From positions 24,345 through 88,344 of the forward strand of contig HF986083.1 in the NCBI GenBank assembly GCA_000431015.1: 64,000 nt of DNA. The letters run 5' to 3'. Position numbers and translations under genes: made by a program. The notes under the pieces were generated by a model. That model was not told the DNA's origin and did no database searches. It worked only from the letters and a program-made list of their open reading frames with translations. This stretch comes from Alistipes sp. CAG:514 (lineage in GTDB: Bacteria; Bacteroidota; Bacteroidia; Bacteroidales; UBA932). Numbering within the stretch: position 1 is the stretch's first letter; each line of letters opens with the position of its first letter. This document shows, in pieces, positions 46,385 to 55,543 of the stretch.

Positions 46385-47467
46385 CTATCTTAAGGACTTG
46401 GAAATCACCTCATTGAAGACCCGGAGGAAATTCCCGCCCGCGATTTTCCCTATCTGATCATCGGTGTAGCCTCTTCTCGCCATTTCATCGAAGATCACCC
46501 GTATCTTAGACACGTCCTCAAGGCCCTGGGGAGTCACTTCTATGCCATCGAAATCAGATCCGAGGCCGACATGGTCGATGCCGGCGACCTTCACCGCATG
46601 GTCGATGTGATCGACGACATCCCTGTATGAAGGCCGCGGCAAAGCAGCCAGCTCATCCTGAACGGCGTTCCAGGCCGCAGCTTTCTCCGGATTAAGCGGG
46701 TCGCTTATCCAGTCCTGCTCGGTCCAGCTTTTGGACTCAAGGCCGGAATCAGCCAGGATCTTCGCGAAAGAATCCGACAGAAAGAGGGGATAGAAATTGA
46801 TCTGTATCACTCCGCCGTTGTCCGCCAACGACTTAAGCATCTCGTCCGAGAGATTGCGGCGATGATGCGCCAAGGCTCTGCAACAGGAATGCGTGGAGAC
46901 AATCGGTGATTTTGAGCATCGCAGCACATCGTAGAATGTCTCGTCGGAGGCATGGGCGATGTCTATGATCATTCCGAGGCGGTTCATCTCGGCGACCACC
47001 TCCCTCCCGAACGGACTGAGACCGTGCCAGCGTGTGCCTTGCGCTGCCGAGTCAGCAATCTCATTGTCGGCATTGTGCGTGAGCGTCAAATACCTTACTC
47101 CCAGACGATGGAACACCCTAAGAAGCGGGAGCGACCTCTGGATGGGCGCACCGTTCTCCATGCCTATGAATATGGAGATCAAGCCTTTGTCCTTGTTCTC
47201 AAGCGCCTCTTCCGGACTCGTGGCGATCGCCGCAAGATCAGGGTTCGCTCCTACTTGATCATAGATGGCGCCGATCATCTCCAGCGCATGTCTTGTGGAG
47301 GCATCCGGAGCCAGATCAGGAGAGGTGTACAAGGCGAAAAAGGAGGCATCGACCCCGCCGGCCTTAAGCTTCGGCAGATCGACATGCCCCCTGCTGTTGT
47401 TCTTTCCGATGTCACGCCCGCGCATCATCATCGTGGGCGTGTCGCAATGAGAGTCAAGGACGAACAT
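46385..47467 (-). CDS. Membrane-dipeptidase-like protein (peptidase family M19)
   Basis: Renal-dipeptidase-type zinc enzyme hydrolysing L-Xaa-D-Xaa or other dipeptides. The 360 residues begin directly with the metal motif VLDSHCDTPTMMM, then VDLPKLKAGGVDASFFALY near 28-46, SIFIGMENG near 96-104 (bridging Glu), STHSCCRALAHHRRNLSDEM near 190-209, and HVGLGSDFDGIE near 294-305. It lacks a signal peptide, so it looks cytosolic. The start overlaps the stop of the DUF2807 gene by one base (TAATG), last gene of a run from tatA. Confidence 0.92.
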   Translation of the reverse strand: MFVLDSHCDTPTMMMRGRDIGKNNSRGHVDLPKLKAGGVDASFFALYTSPDLAPDASTRHALEMIGAIYDQVGANPDLAAIATSPEEALENKDKGLISIFIGMENGAPIQRSLPLLRVFHRLGVRYLTLTHNADNEIADSAAQGTRWHGLSPFGREVVAEMNRLGMIIDIAHASDETFYDVLRCSKSPIVSTHSCCRALAHHRRNLSDEMLKSLADNGGVIQINFYPLFLSDSFAKILADSGLESKSWTEQDWISDPLNPEKAAAWNAVQDELAALPRPSYRDVVDHIDHAVKVAGIDHVGLGSDFDGIEVTPQGLEDVSKIRVIFDEMARRGYTDDQIGKIAGGNFLRVFNEVISKSLR

Positions 47468-48375
47468 TATATTCGTGTCACTGAAGCGTTCTGGATCTTC
47501 ACGATCTTGATCTTAGGATCTCCTGAGTAGCAGACACTCGCGCCTTTGCCGAGATCCAATGAGAGATTCATGCCTGGAGTGACGGTAAGCTCGGCCCCAT
47601 CCAATGAGACAGCCACATCGTCAACAGACACGGAGACTGCGTCAATCTTTGAGGAGCCGCCCTTACCAGTGACATTCAATGTGTTGGCCTTGCCGGAAAG
47701 GGATAGTTTGGCGCTGCCGGCCGTACTGACGGAGGCGGTCTCCGCCTGACCGTTGATGGCAAGCTCGGCGGAACCCGAATTGTTGACCTCAAGTGTCTTG
47801 GCGGAATATTCCAGAACAACGCTCGCGTTTCCTTCTGCATTGACAGTGACTTTGTCCTCCGCCTTGACATTGACGGACGACAGTTTCGCCTTCTTGCTGA
47901 CAGTAATCACGGCGGATTCAGCGACATGGATGTTAAGATTCGAGACGCTCGATGTGCCGGAAAGCTCCAGCGTGAACTTCGGAGCATTGATGTCCTTATC
48001 GCAGGAGAACGTGCAGTTATCGCTCAACGTAACAGCCTTAAGTGACGGGACATAAACCGTAGCTTCAAGTACCGGATCATCACTGTTCTTTCCCTTGAAC
48101 GACTTTTTCACCTCCTTCGGAATTGATTTGTCATCAACACCGATGTAAAGTGTGCCAGCCTTGACGTAGCATTGAACATAACTCTCAAAGGCATCGTTGA
48201 CCTTGAATTTGGCGCTGTAGCCATCACTCTCGACAAATGACACCTTAAATCCGTCCGACACCGAGATGGCGTCGAATTCTGAATATTCATGCTCTATTGT
48301 TCTGGTCTGCGCCATTGAAAGCATCGACATTGAAGCGACGGCAAAGGTAGCCGCAAGCAAAGACTTGATGTTCAT
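47467..48375 (-). CDS. Secreted GIN-domain (DUF2807) protein
   Basis: The 302 residues start with a signal peptide (SLLAATFAVASMSMLSMAQ, cleavage near 22). A GIN/DUF2807 right-handed beta-helix-like head follows (about 25-285), visible as repeated short strands with Ser/Thr/Val alternation (VTLSDNCTFSC, LELSGTSSVSNL, VNAEGNASVVL, VNNSGSAELAI, VSTAGSAKLSL). Described in the family as a putative adhesin head; no experimental role is implied here. Located between an ABC-F gene (19 nt gap) and the M19 dipeptidase gene. Confidence 0.85.
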   Translation of the reverse strand: MNIKSLLAATFAVASMSMLSMAQTRTIEHEYSEFDAISVSDGFKVSFVESDGYSAKFKVNDAFESYVQCYVKAGTLYIGVDDKSIPKEVKKSFKGKNSDDPVLEATVYVPSLKAVTLSDNCTFSCDKDINAPKFTLELSGTSSVSNLNIHVAESAVITVSKKAKLSSVNVKAEDKVTVNAEGNASVVLEYSAKTLEVNNSGSAELAINGQAETASVSTAGSAKLSLSGKANTLNVTGKGGSSKIDAVSVSVDDVAVSLDGAELTVTPGMNLSLDLGKGASVCYSGDPKIKIVKIQNASVTRI

Positions 48376-48394
48376 AACACTAACTATTTAAAGA

Positions 48395-50362
48395 TTATTC
48401 TTCCAATTTTTCGATCAAGGACTCCCATTCGGCAGTCTTGTGGTCGAGTTCGCGCTTGTCCTCAAGGTAGGTTCTCGTAAGTTCCATGATGTCGTCATCA
48501 GGCCCGGGGTTGGAGAGGATCTTCTCGATGTCCTTCATCCTGGCTTCCACCTTGCCTATCTCCGTTTCCAGAAACTCAACCCTGTGGCGGATCCTCCGGA
48601 TTTCCTTGGAATCATTGCGCCGTTGCTCGAATTCCTTCTGCGCCTGCTCCTTCTGGACTGCCGCCTCCCCTTTTGAGCGATCATCGGCAGATCCGCCCTT
48701 GACGCAAGAATCCTTAGACGGCGCAAAACGCCTCTCAAGCTCCTGAAGGTTCTCTATCTTCCTCTCTTCCAGGAACTCATGGACACTCCCAAGATGCTCC
48801 TTCACGCGTCCGTCGCGGAACTCGTACATCTTGTCAACCAATCCCTCAAGGAAGTCACGGTCATGGGAGACAACAATAAGAGTGCCATCATAGGACTTCA
48901 GGGCTTGTTTGAGAATATCCTTGGACTTTATGTCCATGTGGTTGGTCGGCTCGTCAAGCGCCAGCACATTGTACGGCTGGAGCATGAACTTCGCCATGCC
49001 AAGACGCGCGCGCTCGCCTCCGGAAAGCACGCTGACCTTCTTGTCGATGTCCTCACCCCGGAAAAGGAACTGGGCAAGGATGTCACGGAGCTTGTTCCGT
49101 ACATCCCCTACAGCGATGTTGTCGAGGGTCTCCCAGACCGTCAGATTGCGGTCAAGGATGTCCTCCTGATTCTGGGCGTAATAGCCTATGGAGACATTGT
49201 GGCCAATCCTGGCCTCGCCGCTGATCGGCTGCAACTGTCCCATTATCACCCGCATGAGTGTTGTCTTACCCTCGCCGTTCCGGCCTATCAGCGCAACCTT
49301 CTCTCCCCTTCTGACCTCAATCCCGGCTTTTCTGAAAACCACCTTTCCAGGATAGCCCACAGTAAGATCCTTTCCTTGGAAAACAATGTCGCCCGAACGA
49401 GGGGCGGGCGGGAACTTGACAGTCAGCGTCACGTTGTCGGTCTCGTCAATCTCCACTCTCTCAAGCTTTTCCAACTGCTTGATCCTGGACTGGACCTGAT
49501 TCGACTTCGTCGGTTTGTAGCGGAAGCGGTTGATGAAATCCTCCGTCTTCTCAATCATCTTCTGCTGATTCTCGTAGGCGGCGGTCTGCTGGGCAAGTCT
49601 TTCCTGACGCAATTCCAGGTACTTGGTATAAGGAACCTTATAGTCATGAATATGCCCGAGCATGATCTCCACCGTGCGGTTGGTCACGGTGTCGAGAAAC
49701 CTTCTGTCATGGGAAACCAGAAGAAGGGAACCCCGGTGACTTTTCAGATAGTCTTCAAGCCACTCGATAGATTCAATGTCAAGATGGTTGGTCGGCTCGT
49801 CAAGAAGCAGGACATCAGGCTCCGACAACAGAATCTTGGCCAGTTCGATGCGCATGTTCCATCCCTGGCTGAACGTCTCGGTCTTCCTGCCGAAATCCTC
49901 GTCCTTGAAGCCGAGACCGAGCAGCGTCTTATGGGCCAGAACCTCGGGAGGCTCTGACTGGCTTATGGCCATCGCATCCGTCAAGTCATTGAGGCGATTG
50001 ATGAGCGAAAGATATTCATCCGACTCATAGTCAGTCCTTTGCGCAAGCTGCAAATTGATGTTGTCAAACTCGGACTGCATCTGGGAGATCTGGTCAAAGG
50101 CCGTCAGTGTCTCTTCAAGCACCGTCCTACCCTTGTGATGCTCCATGATCTGGGGAAGATAGCCGATGCGAAGATCGTTCGGCTTGTCTATGCTTCCGGA
50201 AGTCGGGGACTGAAGCCCGCAGATGAGCTTCATTATGGTTGACTTGCCGGAACCGTTTTTGCCGACAAGACCTATCTTGTCCTTCTCACTGATGTGAAAG
50301 TCAATGCTGTCGAGCAACGTGTAGCCTCCGTAGGCCACTGTCAATCCGTTTATGGAGATCAT
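48395..50362 (-). CDS. ABC-F family ATPase (translation factor type)
   Basis: Soluble twin-ABC protein of 655 residues with no membrane domain, acting on ribosomes. NBD1: Walker A GLVGKNGSGKSTIMKL near 33-48, a degenerate signature FSQGWNMRIELAKILL near 151-166, Walker B DVLLLDEPTNHLD near 169-181. Linker with ABC_tran_Xtn (about 230-310). NBD2: ALIGRNGEGKTTLMRV near 355-370, LSGGERARLGMAKFML near 450-465, VLALDEPTNHMD near 470-481. A charged C-terminal coiled coil (about 560-655) as in Uup-type members. Whether it gives antibiotic resistance cannot be told. The start overlaps the tatC stop as ATGA. Confidence 0.93.
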   Translation of the reverse strand: MISINGLTVAYGGYTLLDSIDFHISEKDKIGLVGKNGSGKSTIMKLICGLQSPTSGSIDKPNDLRIGYLPQIMEHHKGRTVLEETLTAFDQISQMQSEFDNINLQLAQRTDYESDEYLSLINRLNDLTDAMAISQSEPPEVLAHKTLLGLGFKDEDFGRKTETFSQGWNMRIELAKILLSEPDVLLLDEPTNHLDIESIEWLEDYLKSHRGSLLLVSHDRRFLDTVTNRTVEIMLGHIHDYKVPYTKYLELRQERLAQQTAAYENQQKMIEKTEDFINRFRYKPTKSNQVQSRIKQLEKLERVEIDETDNVTLTVKFPPAPRSGDIVFQGKDLTVGYPGKVVFRKAGIEVRRGEKVALIGRNGEGKTTLMRVIMGQLQPISGEARIGHNVSIGYYAQNQEDILDRNLTVWETLDNIAVGDVRNKLRDILAQFLFRGEDIDKKVSVLSGGERARLGMAKFMLQPYNVLALDEPTNHMDIKSKDILKQALKSYDGTLIVVSHDRDFLEGLVDKMYEFRDGRVKEHLGSVHEFLEERKIENLQELERRFAPSKDSCVKGGSADDRSKGEAAVQKEQAQKEFEQRRNDSKEIRRIRHRVEFLETEIGKVEARMKDIEKILSNPGPDDDIMELTRTYLEDKRELDHKTAEWESLIEKLEE

Positions 50363-51153
50363 TCCTTCCCCTCCTCTATAATCTCGTTTTCGTTTCCCTC
50401 CCGATCAGACGCCGGCTTGCAGCACCACACGCAGACCTCGTACAGAAGTACGAGAGGAGCCGCGGCGATCAACATCGAAAGCGGGTCGGCAGGAGTGATT
50501 ATGGCGGCTATGCACAGAATCACCACCAGCGCATGACGGCGGTACTTCACCAAGGTGTCCCGTGTGACAATTCCCAGCTTGGACAGGATCACGACGACGA
50601 TAGGAAACTCGAAAACTATTCCGAAAGCCAGGACTGTCGATGTGAACATCGAGATGTAGGAATTCAGCGAGATCGTGTTCACCACCTCCGGGCTGATCTT
50701 GTAGCCCATGAAGAAATTCAGCGAGATCGGCACGATCAGGTAGTAACCGATCACAAGCCCAAGGTAGAAGAGGAAGGAAGCCGCCAGAAACGAGCCTCTT
50801 ATGGTCTTCTTCTCATTCTTGTACAAGGCCGGGGCTATGAATTTCCAGATCTCGAAGCACACATAGGGAAAAGACAGGATAAAACCCAGTTCGAAAGCCA
50901 CCTTGAGGTGGACGAAGAACTGGGCGGAAATGTCCAGATTGACAAGCGACATCTGCATGTCGCCCATCCGCAACCATCTGTAGATGAAGAAGTCGCTGTG
51001 CGTCGGCGCCAGGATGATGCCGTCAAAGACCAAGGACTTGAAGCAGAACACCACGACACTGACAAGCGTAACAACCAGCACCGAACGGAACAACGTTCCC
51101 CTCAGTACTTCCAGATGGTCCCAGAAGGACATCTCAGCGTCTCCTGCCGCCAT
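50359..51153 (-). CDS. tatC: Twin-arginine translocase subunit TatC
   Basis: Core receptor and scaffold of the Tat exporter for folded proteins. The 264 residues have six membrane segments and family motifs: MSFWDHLEVLRGTLFRSVLV near 8-27, FVHLKVAFELGFILSFPYVC near 80-99 with the conserved Glu, FIAPALYKNEKK near 106-117, and FEFPIVVVILSKLGIV near 181-196. A charged Glu-rich tail ends it. Overlaps tatA by one base and the ABC-F gene by four. Confidence 0.95.
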   Translation of the reverse strand: MAAGDAEMSFWDHLEVLRGTLFRSVLVVTLVSVVVFCFKSLVFDGIILAPTHSDFFIYRWLRMGDMQMSLVNLDISAQFFVHLKVAFELGFILSFPYVCFEIWKFIAPALYKNEKKTIRGSFLAASFLFYLGLVIGYYLIVPISLNFFMGYKISPEVVNTISLNSYISMFTSTVLAFGIVFEFPIVVVILSKLGIVTRDTLVKYRRHALVVILCIAAIITPADPLSMLIAAAPLVLLYEVCVWCCKPASDREGNENEIIEEGKE

Positions 51154-51401
51154 TATTTCTTGTCGATCTTCTCGATCTTGTCCGGAGTCTTCGCCGTGGA
51201 GTTGAGATCCTTGTCGATGTCAGAGATCTGGCTCTCAACCTCATTCATACCATCCTTGAAGCTCTTCACACCTTTTCCAAGGCCTTTCATGAGCTCAGGA
51301 ATCTTCTTGCCTCCGAAAAGAAGAACAATCACAAGGGCAATGATCACAATCTGCCAAGGGCCTACAACGCCCAGAGGAACAATAAAAAACATATTCTTCA
51401 A
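51153..51401 (-). CDS. tatA: Sec-independent translocase subunit TatA
   Basis: Pore-forming Tat component of 82 residues: a short N-terminus, one membrane helix ([18 protein letters not shown], about 14-31), then the hinge and amphipathic helix [19 protein letters not shown] (about 30-48) and a charged tail. The FG hinge motif is present. No separate tatB is seen, so this appears to be a minimal TatAC system. Upstream, 78 bp separate it from the thioesterase gene. Confidence 0.94.
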   Translation of the reverse strand: MKNMFFIVPLGVVGPWQIVIIALVIVLLFGGKKIPELMKGLGKGVKSFKDGMNEVESQISDIDKDLNSTAKTPDKIEKIDKK

Positions 51402-51479
51402 AAATTAAGGAATCAGCTTTGTCTGTCCGAGGATTATTTCACCTCAAGGAACAATTCAAAGATTAAAAGTTTATCCAAA

Positions 51480-51893
51480 TCATCTGTCATTGATGTGGGC
51501 CTCGATGGCTTTGACCAACTTGTCCGGGCAGCGCACAGGGCGTCCGGTAGCCTTGTTGAGAAAGCCCAGGGTGACCTTACCCTCCACGCAGAGCGCGCCG
51601 TCCTGATTGTAGACCGCCTGCCTTACATGGAGCTTGGCCATCGGAACCTCATCTATCATGGCGACAGCGCGTACCACATCACCCATCTTGGCCGGAAGCC
51701 TGTAACGACATTCTACCGTGACGATCGGTATGGTCACGCCATCCTCCTCACATTTCTCTATAGGGTACCCGCAATCGATCATCAGGGTGTTCCTGGCGCA
51801 CTCGAAATAACGGATGTAGTTCGAGTGGTGGACAATGCCCATCTGGTCGGTTTCATAGTACCTGACAGGGAAAGAAGTCTCGGAATATACCAT
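51480..51893 (-). CDS. Acyl-CoA thioesterase, 4HBT (YbgC-like) family
   Basis: Hot-dog-fold thioesterase of 137 residues. N-terminal motif VRYYETDQMGIVHHSNYIRYFECAR contains the catalytic Asp of the YbgC/FcbC type (YxETDxMGxVHHxxY, about 10-32). The core continues with VECRYRLPAKMGDVV and LCVEGKVTLGFLN. Substrate unknown; short or medium acyl-CoA is usual. It lies 36 nt after valS and 78 nt before tatA. Confidence 0.9.
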   Translation of the reverse strand: MVYSETSFPVRYYETDQMGIVHHSNYIRYFECARNTLMIDCGYPIEKCEEDGVTIPIVTVECRYRLPAKMGDVVRAVAMIDEVPMAKLHVRQAVYNQDGALCVEGKVTLGFLNKATGRPVRCPDKLVKAIEAHINDR

Positions 51894-51929
51894 AACAAAA
51901 ATGTTAATACCTAAAACAACTTTGTTTCA

Positions 51930-54593
51930 CTACTTGCTTTTCAATGTAGCCAAAGCCTTTTCGTAGCTTTCAATCTTAGAAAGGCTATCGGCCTCCTTCT
52001 TGCGTTCGAGAGCGATGACTTTCTCAGGCGCATGGGCAACGAAGCTCTCGTTGTCGAGTTTTTTCCTCACGGAAGCGAGGAATCCGCGCTGGTGCTCAAG
52101 CTCCGCCTCGATCTTCCTGACCTCTTCCTCCACATCCACAAGACCGGCCAGTGGAACGAACAGCTCAACCGTACGGACAAGCATCGAAACTCCGGCGGAC
52201 TCGCCGAAATCAGCGACCTTCTCGACCGAAGAGACGTTGGCGAGCTTGGTGACGAGCGGGAGCATATTCATAGGGAAGTCACCTTTCACCTTCAAGGAAA
52301 GGCTTTCCCTCGGAGAGATGCTCTTCTGCTGGCGGATGCCACGGATACCGTTGACGGACTCCTGGGCGATGCCGAACTCCTCGATGACCTTGCGATCGAC
52401 CTCCCCGGCACGAGGAGTCGGCTGGTACATGATGGTCTCCCCTTCCTTACGCTCCGCCATCGACTGCCAGAGTTCCTCCGTGATGAACGGCATCACCGGA
52501 TGAATCATCTTCAGAAGCTTCTCAAAGAATATGATCGTGGCGTCGTAAGTCTCCTTGTCGATGCCTTCGCCGAAAGCCGGCTTGACAGCCTCAAGATACC
52601 AGGCGCAGTAGTCATCCCAGAAAAGCTTGTAGATGCTCATCAGCGCGTCGGAGATCCTGAACTTCGAATAATGATCCTCGACTGCCTCGACAGTCTGATT
52701 AAGTTTACTGTCAAACCACTTGACCGCCAACTTATTGACATCACTCTGCTGAAGCGACGCATCAATAGTCCATCCTTGCACGAGGCGGAAAGAGTTCCAG
52801 ATCTTGTTGCAGAAATTCCTGCCCTGCTCCACCTGAGACTCGTCGTAGAATATGTCGTTGCCGGCAGAGGAGCAAAGGAGCATTCCTATCCTCACGGCAT
52901 CGGCGCCGTACTTGGCGATAAGGTCAAGCGGATCCGGGGAGTTGCCGAGAGTCTTGGACATCTTCCTGCCCAGTTTGTCACGCACGATTCCGGTGAAATA
53001 GACGTTCCCGAAAGGAATGTCGTTCATGAACTCCTCTCCGGCCATGATCATCCTCGCCACCCAGAAGAAGATGATGTCGGGACCCGTAACCAAGTCATTT
53101 GTAGGATAATAGTAAGCAAGATCCTTGTTTGGCTTGTGGTCAGGATGCCCAGGCTTCTCAGGGTCGAAGACAGAGATCGGCCACAGCCAGCTTGAGAACC
53201 ACGTGTCAAGCACATCGTCATCCTGCCTTAAGTCAGCCGCGGTAAGCGACGGATCGATCTTCCGCGCGGCGGCCAGGGCCTTTTCCGGAGTTTCCTCCAC
53301 AACGATCCGTCCGTCAGGAAGATAGTAGGCCGGGATACGCTGTCCCCACCAGAGCTGGCGGGAAATGCACCAGTCGTGGGCGTTCTCCATCCAGTGGCGA
53401 TAAGTGTTGCGGTACTTGTCGGGGATGAGCTTGATCCTGCCAGACTCCACGCTTTCAAGAGCCTTGGCGGCGAGATCCTCCATCCTTAGGAACCACTGGG
53501 CCGACAACTTCGGCTCGATCACGGCGTTCGTCCTTTCAGAATAACCCACAGGCGAGGTATATTCCTCTATCCTCTCAAGATTGCCGGACTCCTCCAGCAT
53601 CTTGACAATCTTCTTTCTGGCCTCGAAACGATCCTCACCAACCAGGATCTGAGCCTTCTCGTTCAACCTGCCGTGATCATCGATGATGTCCAGGACAGGA
53701 AGGTTGTGACGCAGTCCGATCTCGTAGTCGTGGGCGTCGTGCGCCGGAGTGACCTTAAGGCAGCCTGTTCCGAAATCCATCTCGACATAGCTGTCCTCCA
53801 CAACAGGGATCTCCCTGTTGATCAATGGGATCAGAACCTTCTTCCCTTTCAGCCAATGATGTCTCTCGTCCGCGGGATTCACGCAGATGGCGGCGTCGGC
53901 CATAATGGTCTCCGGACGTGTGGTGGCGATCACGAGATACTTGTCGGTCGGATTGCCGTTGCCGTCGGAGATGTAGTACCTGAGGTGATAGAAATGGCTC
54001 TTCGTGTCCTTGTGCACGACCTCGTCGTCACTGATAGCGGTCAGAGCCACAGGATCCCAGTTCACCATCCTCACTCCTCTATAGATCATACCTTTCTTAT
54101 AGAAATAGCAGAAAGTGGCGATCACAGCGTCCGACAAGGCCGGCTCCATCGTGAAGCGCGTGCGATCCCAGTCACAGGAAGCCCCCAGCTTGCGGAGTTG
54201 CCGGAGGATGATGCCGCCGTGTTCCTCTTTCCACTCCCAGGCATATTTCATGAACTCGTCGCGGGTCAGATCCTCCTTCGATATTCCCATACCCTTGAGC
54301 TTGGCCACAACCTTGCTTTCGGTGGCGATGGAGGCGTGGTCGGTTCCGGGCACCCAGCAGGCGTTCTTCCCGTCCATCCTCGCCTTACGGATCAGCACAT
54401 CATTCAGCGTGTTGTTCAGCACGTGGCCCATGTGAAGGATTCCCGTCACGTTAGGTGGCGGAATCACTATAGTGTACGGTTCTTTCTCGTTCGGTTCCGA
54501 GTGGAAGCACTTATGCTCGGTCCACCAGACATACCATTTGTCTTCTACTTCCGCCGGATTGTACTTCGCGGAAAGATCTTTTTTCTCGCTCAT
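51930..54593 (-). CDS. valS: Valyl-tRNA synthetase
   Basis: Class I synthetase charging tRNA-Val, with editing against threonine. The 887 residues have the HIGH motif in PPNVTGILHMGHVLNNTLND near 47-66, the CP1 editing domain (about 190-350, TTRPETIMADAAICVNP), KMSKTLGNSPDP near 545-556, the anticodon-binding helical domain (about 620-760) and a C-terminal coiled coil (about 820-887, VEEEVRKIEAELEHQRGFLA) typical of ValS. Divergent from the DUF3467 gene. Confidence 0.97.
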   Translation of the reverse strand: MSEKKDLSAKYNPAEVEDKWYVWWTEHKCFHSEPNEKEPYTIVIPPPNVTGILHMGHVLNNTLNDVLIRKARMDGKNACWVPGTDHASIATESKVVAKLKGMGISKEDLTRDEFMKYAWEWKEEHGGIILRQLRKLGASCDWDRTRFTMEPALSDAVIATFCYFYKKGMIYRGVRMVNWDPVALTAISDDEVVHKDTKSHFYHLRYYISDGNGNPTDKYLVIATTRPETIMADAAICVNPADERHHWLKGKKVLIPLINREIPVVEDSYVEMDFGTGCLKVTPAHDAHDYEIGLRHNLPVLDIIDDHGRLNEKAQILVGEDRFEARKKIVKMLEESGNLERIEEYTSPVGYSERTNAVIEPKLSAQWFLRMEDLAAKALESVESGRIKLIPDKYRNTYRHWMENAHDWCISRQLWWGQRIPAYYLPDGRIVVEETPEKALAAARKIDPSLTAADLRQDDDVLDTWFSSWLWPISVFDPEKPGHPDHKPNKDLAYYYPTNDLVTGPDIIFFWVARMIMAGEEFMNDIPFGNVYFTGIVRDKLGRKMSKTLGNSPDPLDLIAKYGADAVRIGMLLCSSAGNDIFYDESQVEQGRNFCNKIWNSFRLVQGWTIDASLQQSDVNKLAVKWFDSKLNQTVEAVEDHYSKFRISDALMSIYKLFWDDYCAWYLEAVKPAFGEGIDKETYDATIIFFEKLLKMIHPVMPFITEELWQSMAERKEGETIMYQPTPRAGEVDRKVIEEFGIAQESVNGIRGIRQQKSISPRESLSLKVKGDFPMNMLPLVTKLANVSSVEKVADFGESAGVSMLVRTVELFVPLAGLVDVEEEVRKIEAELEHQRGFLASVRKKLDNESFVAHAPEKVIALERKKEADSLSKIESYEKALATLKSK

Positions 54594-54619
54594 ATTTTGC
54601 TAACAATATACAAAGTTTA

Positions 54620-54627
54620 CAAATATA
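54620..54627 (-). promoter_or_regulatory. -7 box of the valS promoter (TATATTTG, minus strand)
   Basis: CAAATATA on the plus strand, 27 nt upstream of the valS ATG. Back to back with the plus-strand box at 54641-54648. Confidence 0.55.
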
Positions 54628-54640
54628 GCACATTTTTCAC

Positions 54641-54648
54641 TAAATTTG
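54641..54648 (+). promoter_or_regulatory. -7 box of the DUF3467-kdsC-maf operon promoter (TAAATTTG)
   Basis: Exact TAnnTTTG match, 21 nt before the ATG at 54670. Confidence 0.6.
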
Positions 54649-54669
54649 CCTTAAAAACACACAGATACT

Positions 54670-54999
54670 ATGGAAGGGAAACAAGAAATCAAATTGGAGA
54701 TCAGACCGGAAATCGCAAGAGGCACATACTCAAACCTTGCGATCATCTCTCACTCGCACAGCGAATTCGTCATCGACTTCGCCACCATCCTGCCGGGTAT
54801 GGACAAACCGGACATCAGCAACCGCATCCTGATGACACCGGAGCATGCCAAGCGTCTGTTGAACGCCCTGATGGACAATGTCACGAAATACGAATCGCAA
54901 TTCGGTCTCATCAAGCTCGGAGGCGGACAGCCGCAGGGCGACGGGACATTCAACCTCGGTGACCTGCCTAACTTCGGCCCTAACGGAGCTAAATCATAA
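54670..54999 (+). CDS. DUF3467 domain protein
   Basis: Small cytosolic protein of 109 residues matching the DUF3467 pattern: EIRPEIARGTYSNLAIISHS near 13-32, SEFVIDFATILPGM near 34-47, RILMTPEHAKRLLNALMDNV near 56-75, then a Gly/Pro-rich tail. The role of the family is unknown. It heads an envelope-flavoured operon (KdsC, Maf, a lipoprotein, a PagL-like barrel), 6 nt before kdsC. Confidence 0.85.
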   Translation: MEGKQEIKLEIRPEIARGTYSNLAIISHSHSEFVIDFATILPGMDKPDISNRILMTPEHAKRLLNALMDNVTKYESQFGLIKLGGGQPQGDGTFNLGDLPNFGPNGAKS

Positions 55000-55005
55000 C
55001 TTAAG

Positions 55006-55530
55006 ATGAACGACTTCAAGAACATCAAAGCGTTTACGTTCGACATAGACGGCGTGATGACGGACGGTGGCATACTCGCCGATCTTGAGGGGCAGCTTTA
55101 CAGGACTTTCGACGCCAAGGACGGGTTCGCCGTCAGGATGGCCAGTCTGAACGGCTTCCCTGTCGGCGTGATCACCGGAGGGCGCTCACAAAGCATCAGA
55201 GCGCGGTTCAGTACGAACGGCATCAATCCCGAGGACATCTACCTCGGCTCACGGAACAAAATCGAGGACTTTGAGGATTTCTGCAAGAGGCATAACCTAA
55301 AGCCCGAAGAAGTAATGTATTTCGGTGACGACATCCCGGACATCGAAGTCATCAGGGCAGCCGGAATCGGTGTCTGTCCGAGCGATGCCGTCGATGAAGT
55401 CAAGGAAGCCGCCGACATCGTCTCGGAACGCCCGGGCGGAAAAGGCTGCGTGCGCGAGTACATGGAGAAAACCATGAAGGCGCAGGGACGCTGGGTCTTC
55501 GACGCGCTCGCCTACAAGAAAAAATTCTAA
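55006..55530 (+). CDS. kdsC: KdsC-type HAD phosphatase (KDO-8-phosphate phosphatase)
   Basis: Class C0 HAD hydrolase of 174 residues, probably dephosphorylating KDO-8-phosphate for LPS core synthesis. Motif I TFDIDGVMTDGGI near 10-22 (nucleophile and acid/base Asp), motif II VITGGRSQSI near 53-62, motif IV VMYFGDDIPDIEVIRAAGIG near 103-122. The missing cap domain is normal for KdsC tetramers. A YrbI-like phosphatase with another substrate is possible. No other kds gene is in the window. Confidence 0.85.
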   Translation: MNDFKNIKAFTFDIDGVMTDGGILADLEGQLYRTFDAKDGFAVRMASLNGFPVGVITGGRSQSIRARFSTNGINPEDIYLGSRNKIEDFEDFCKRHNLKPEEVMYFGDDIPDIEVIRAAGIGVCPSDAVDEVKEAADIVSERPGGKGCVREYMEKTMKAQGRWVFDALAYKKKF

Positions 55531-55543
55531 AAGCTCCCTGAAT

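Noticed and set aside
48779..49957. Plus-strand open frame of 392 codons antisense to the ABC-F gene
   Set aside because: The minus-strand gene has both Walker A/B sets; the antisense product shows no recognisable domain.
53673..54962. Plus-strand open frame of 429 codons across valS and DUF3467
   Set aside because: Overlaps valS antisense and then DUF3467 in a different frame, and crosses the valS/DUF3467 promoter region.
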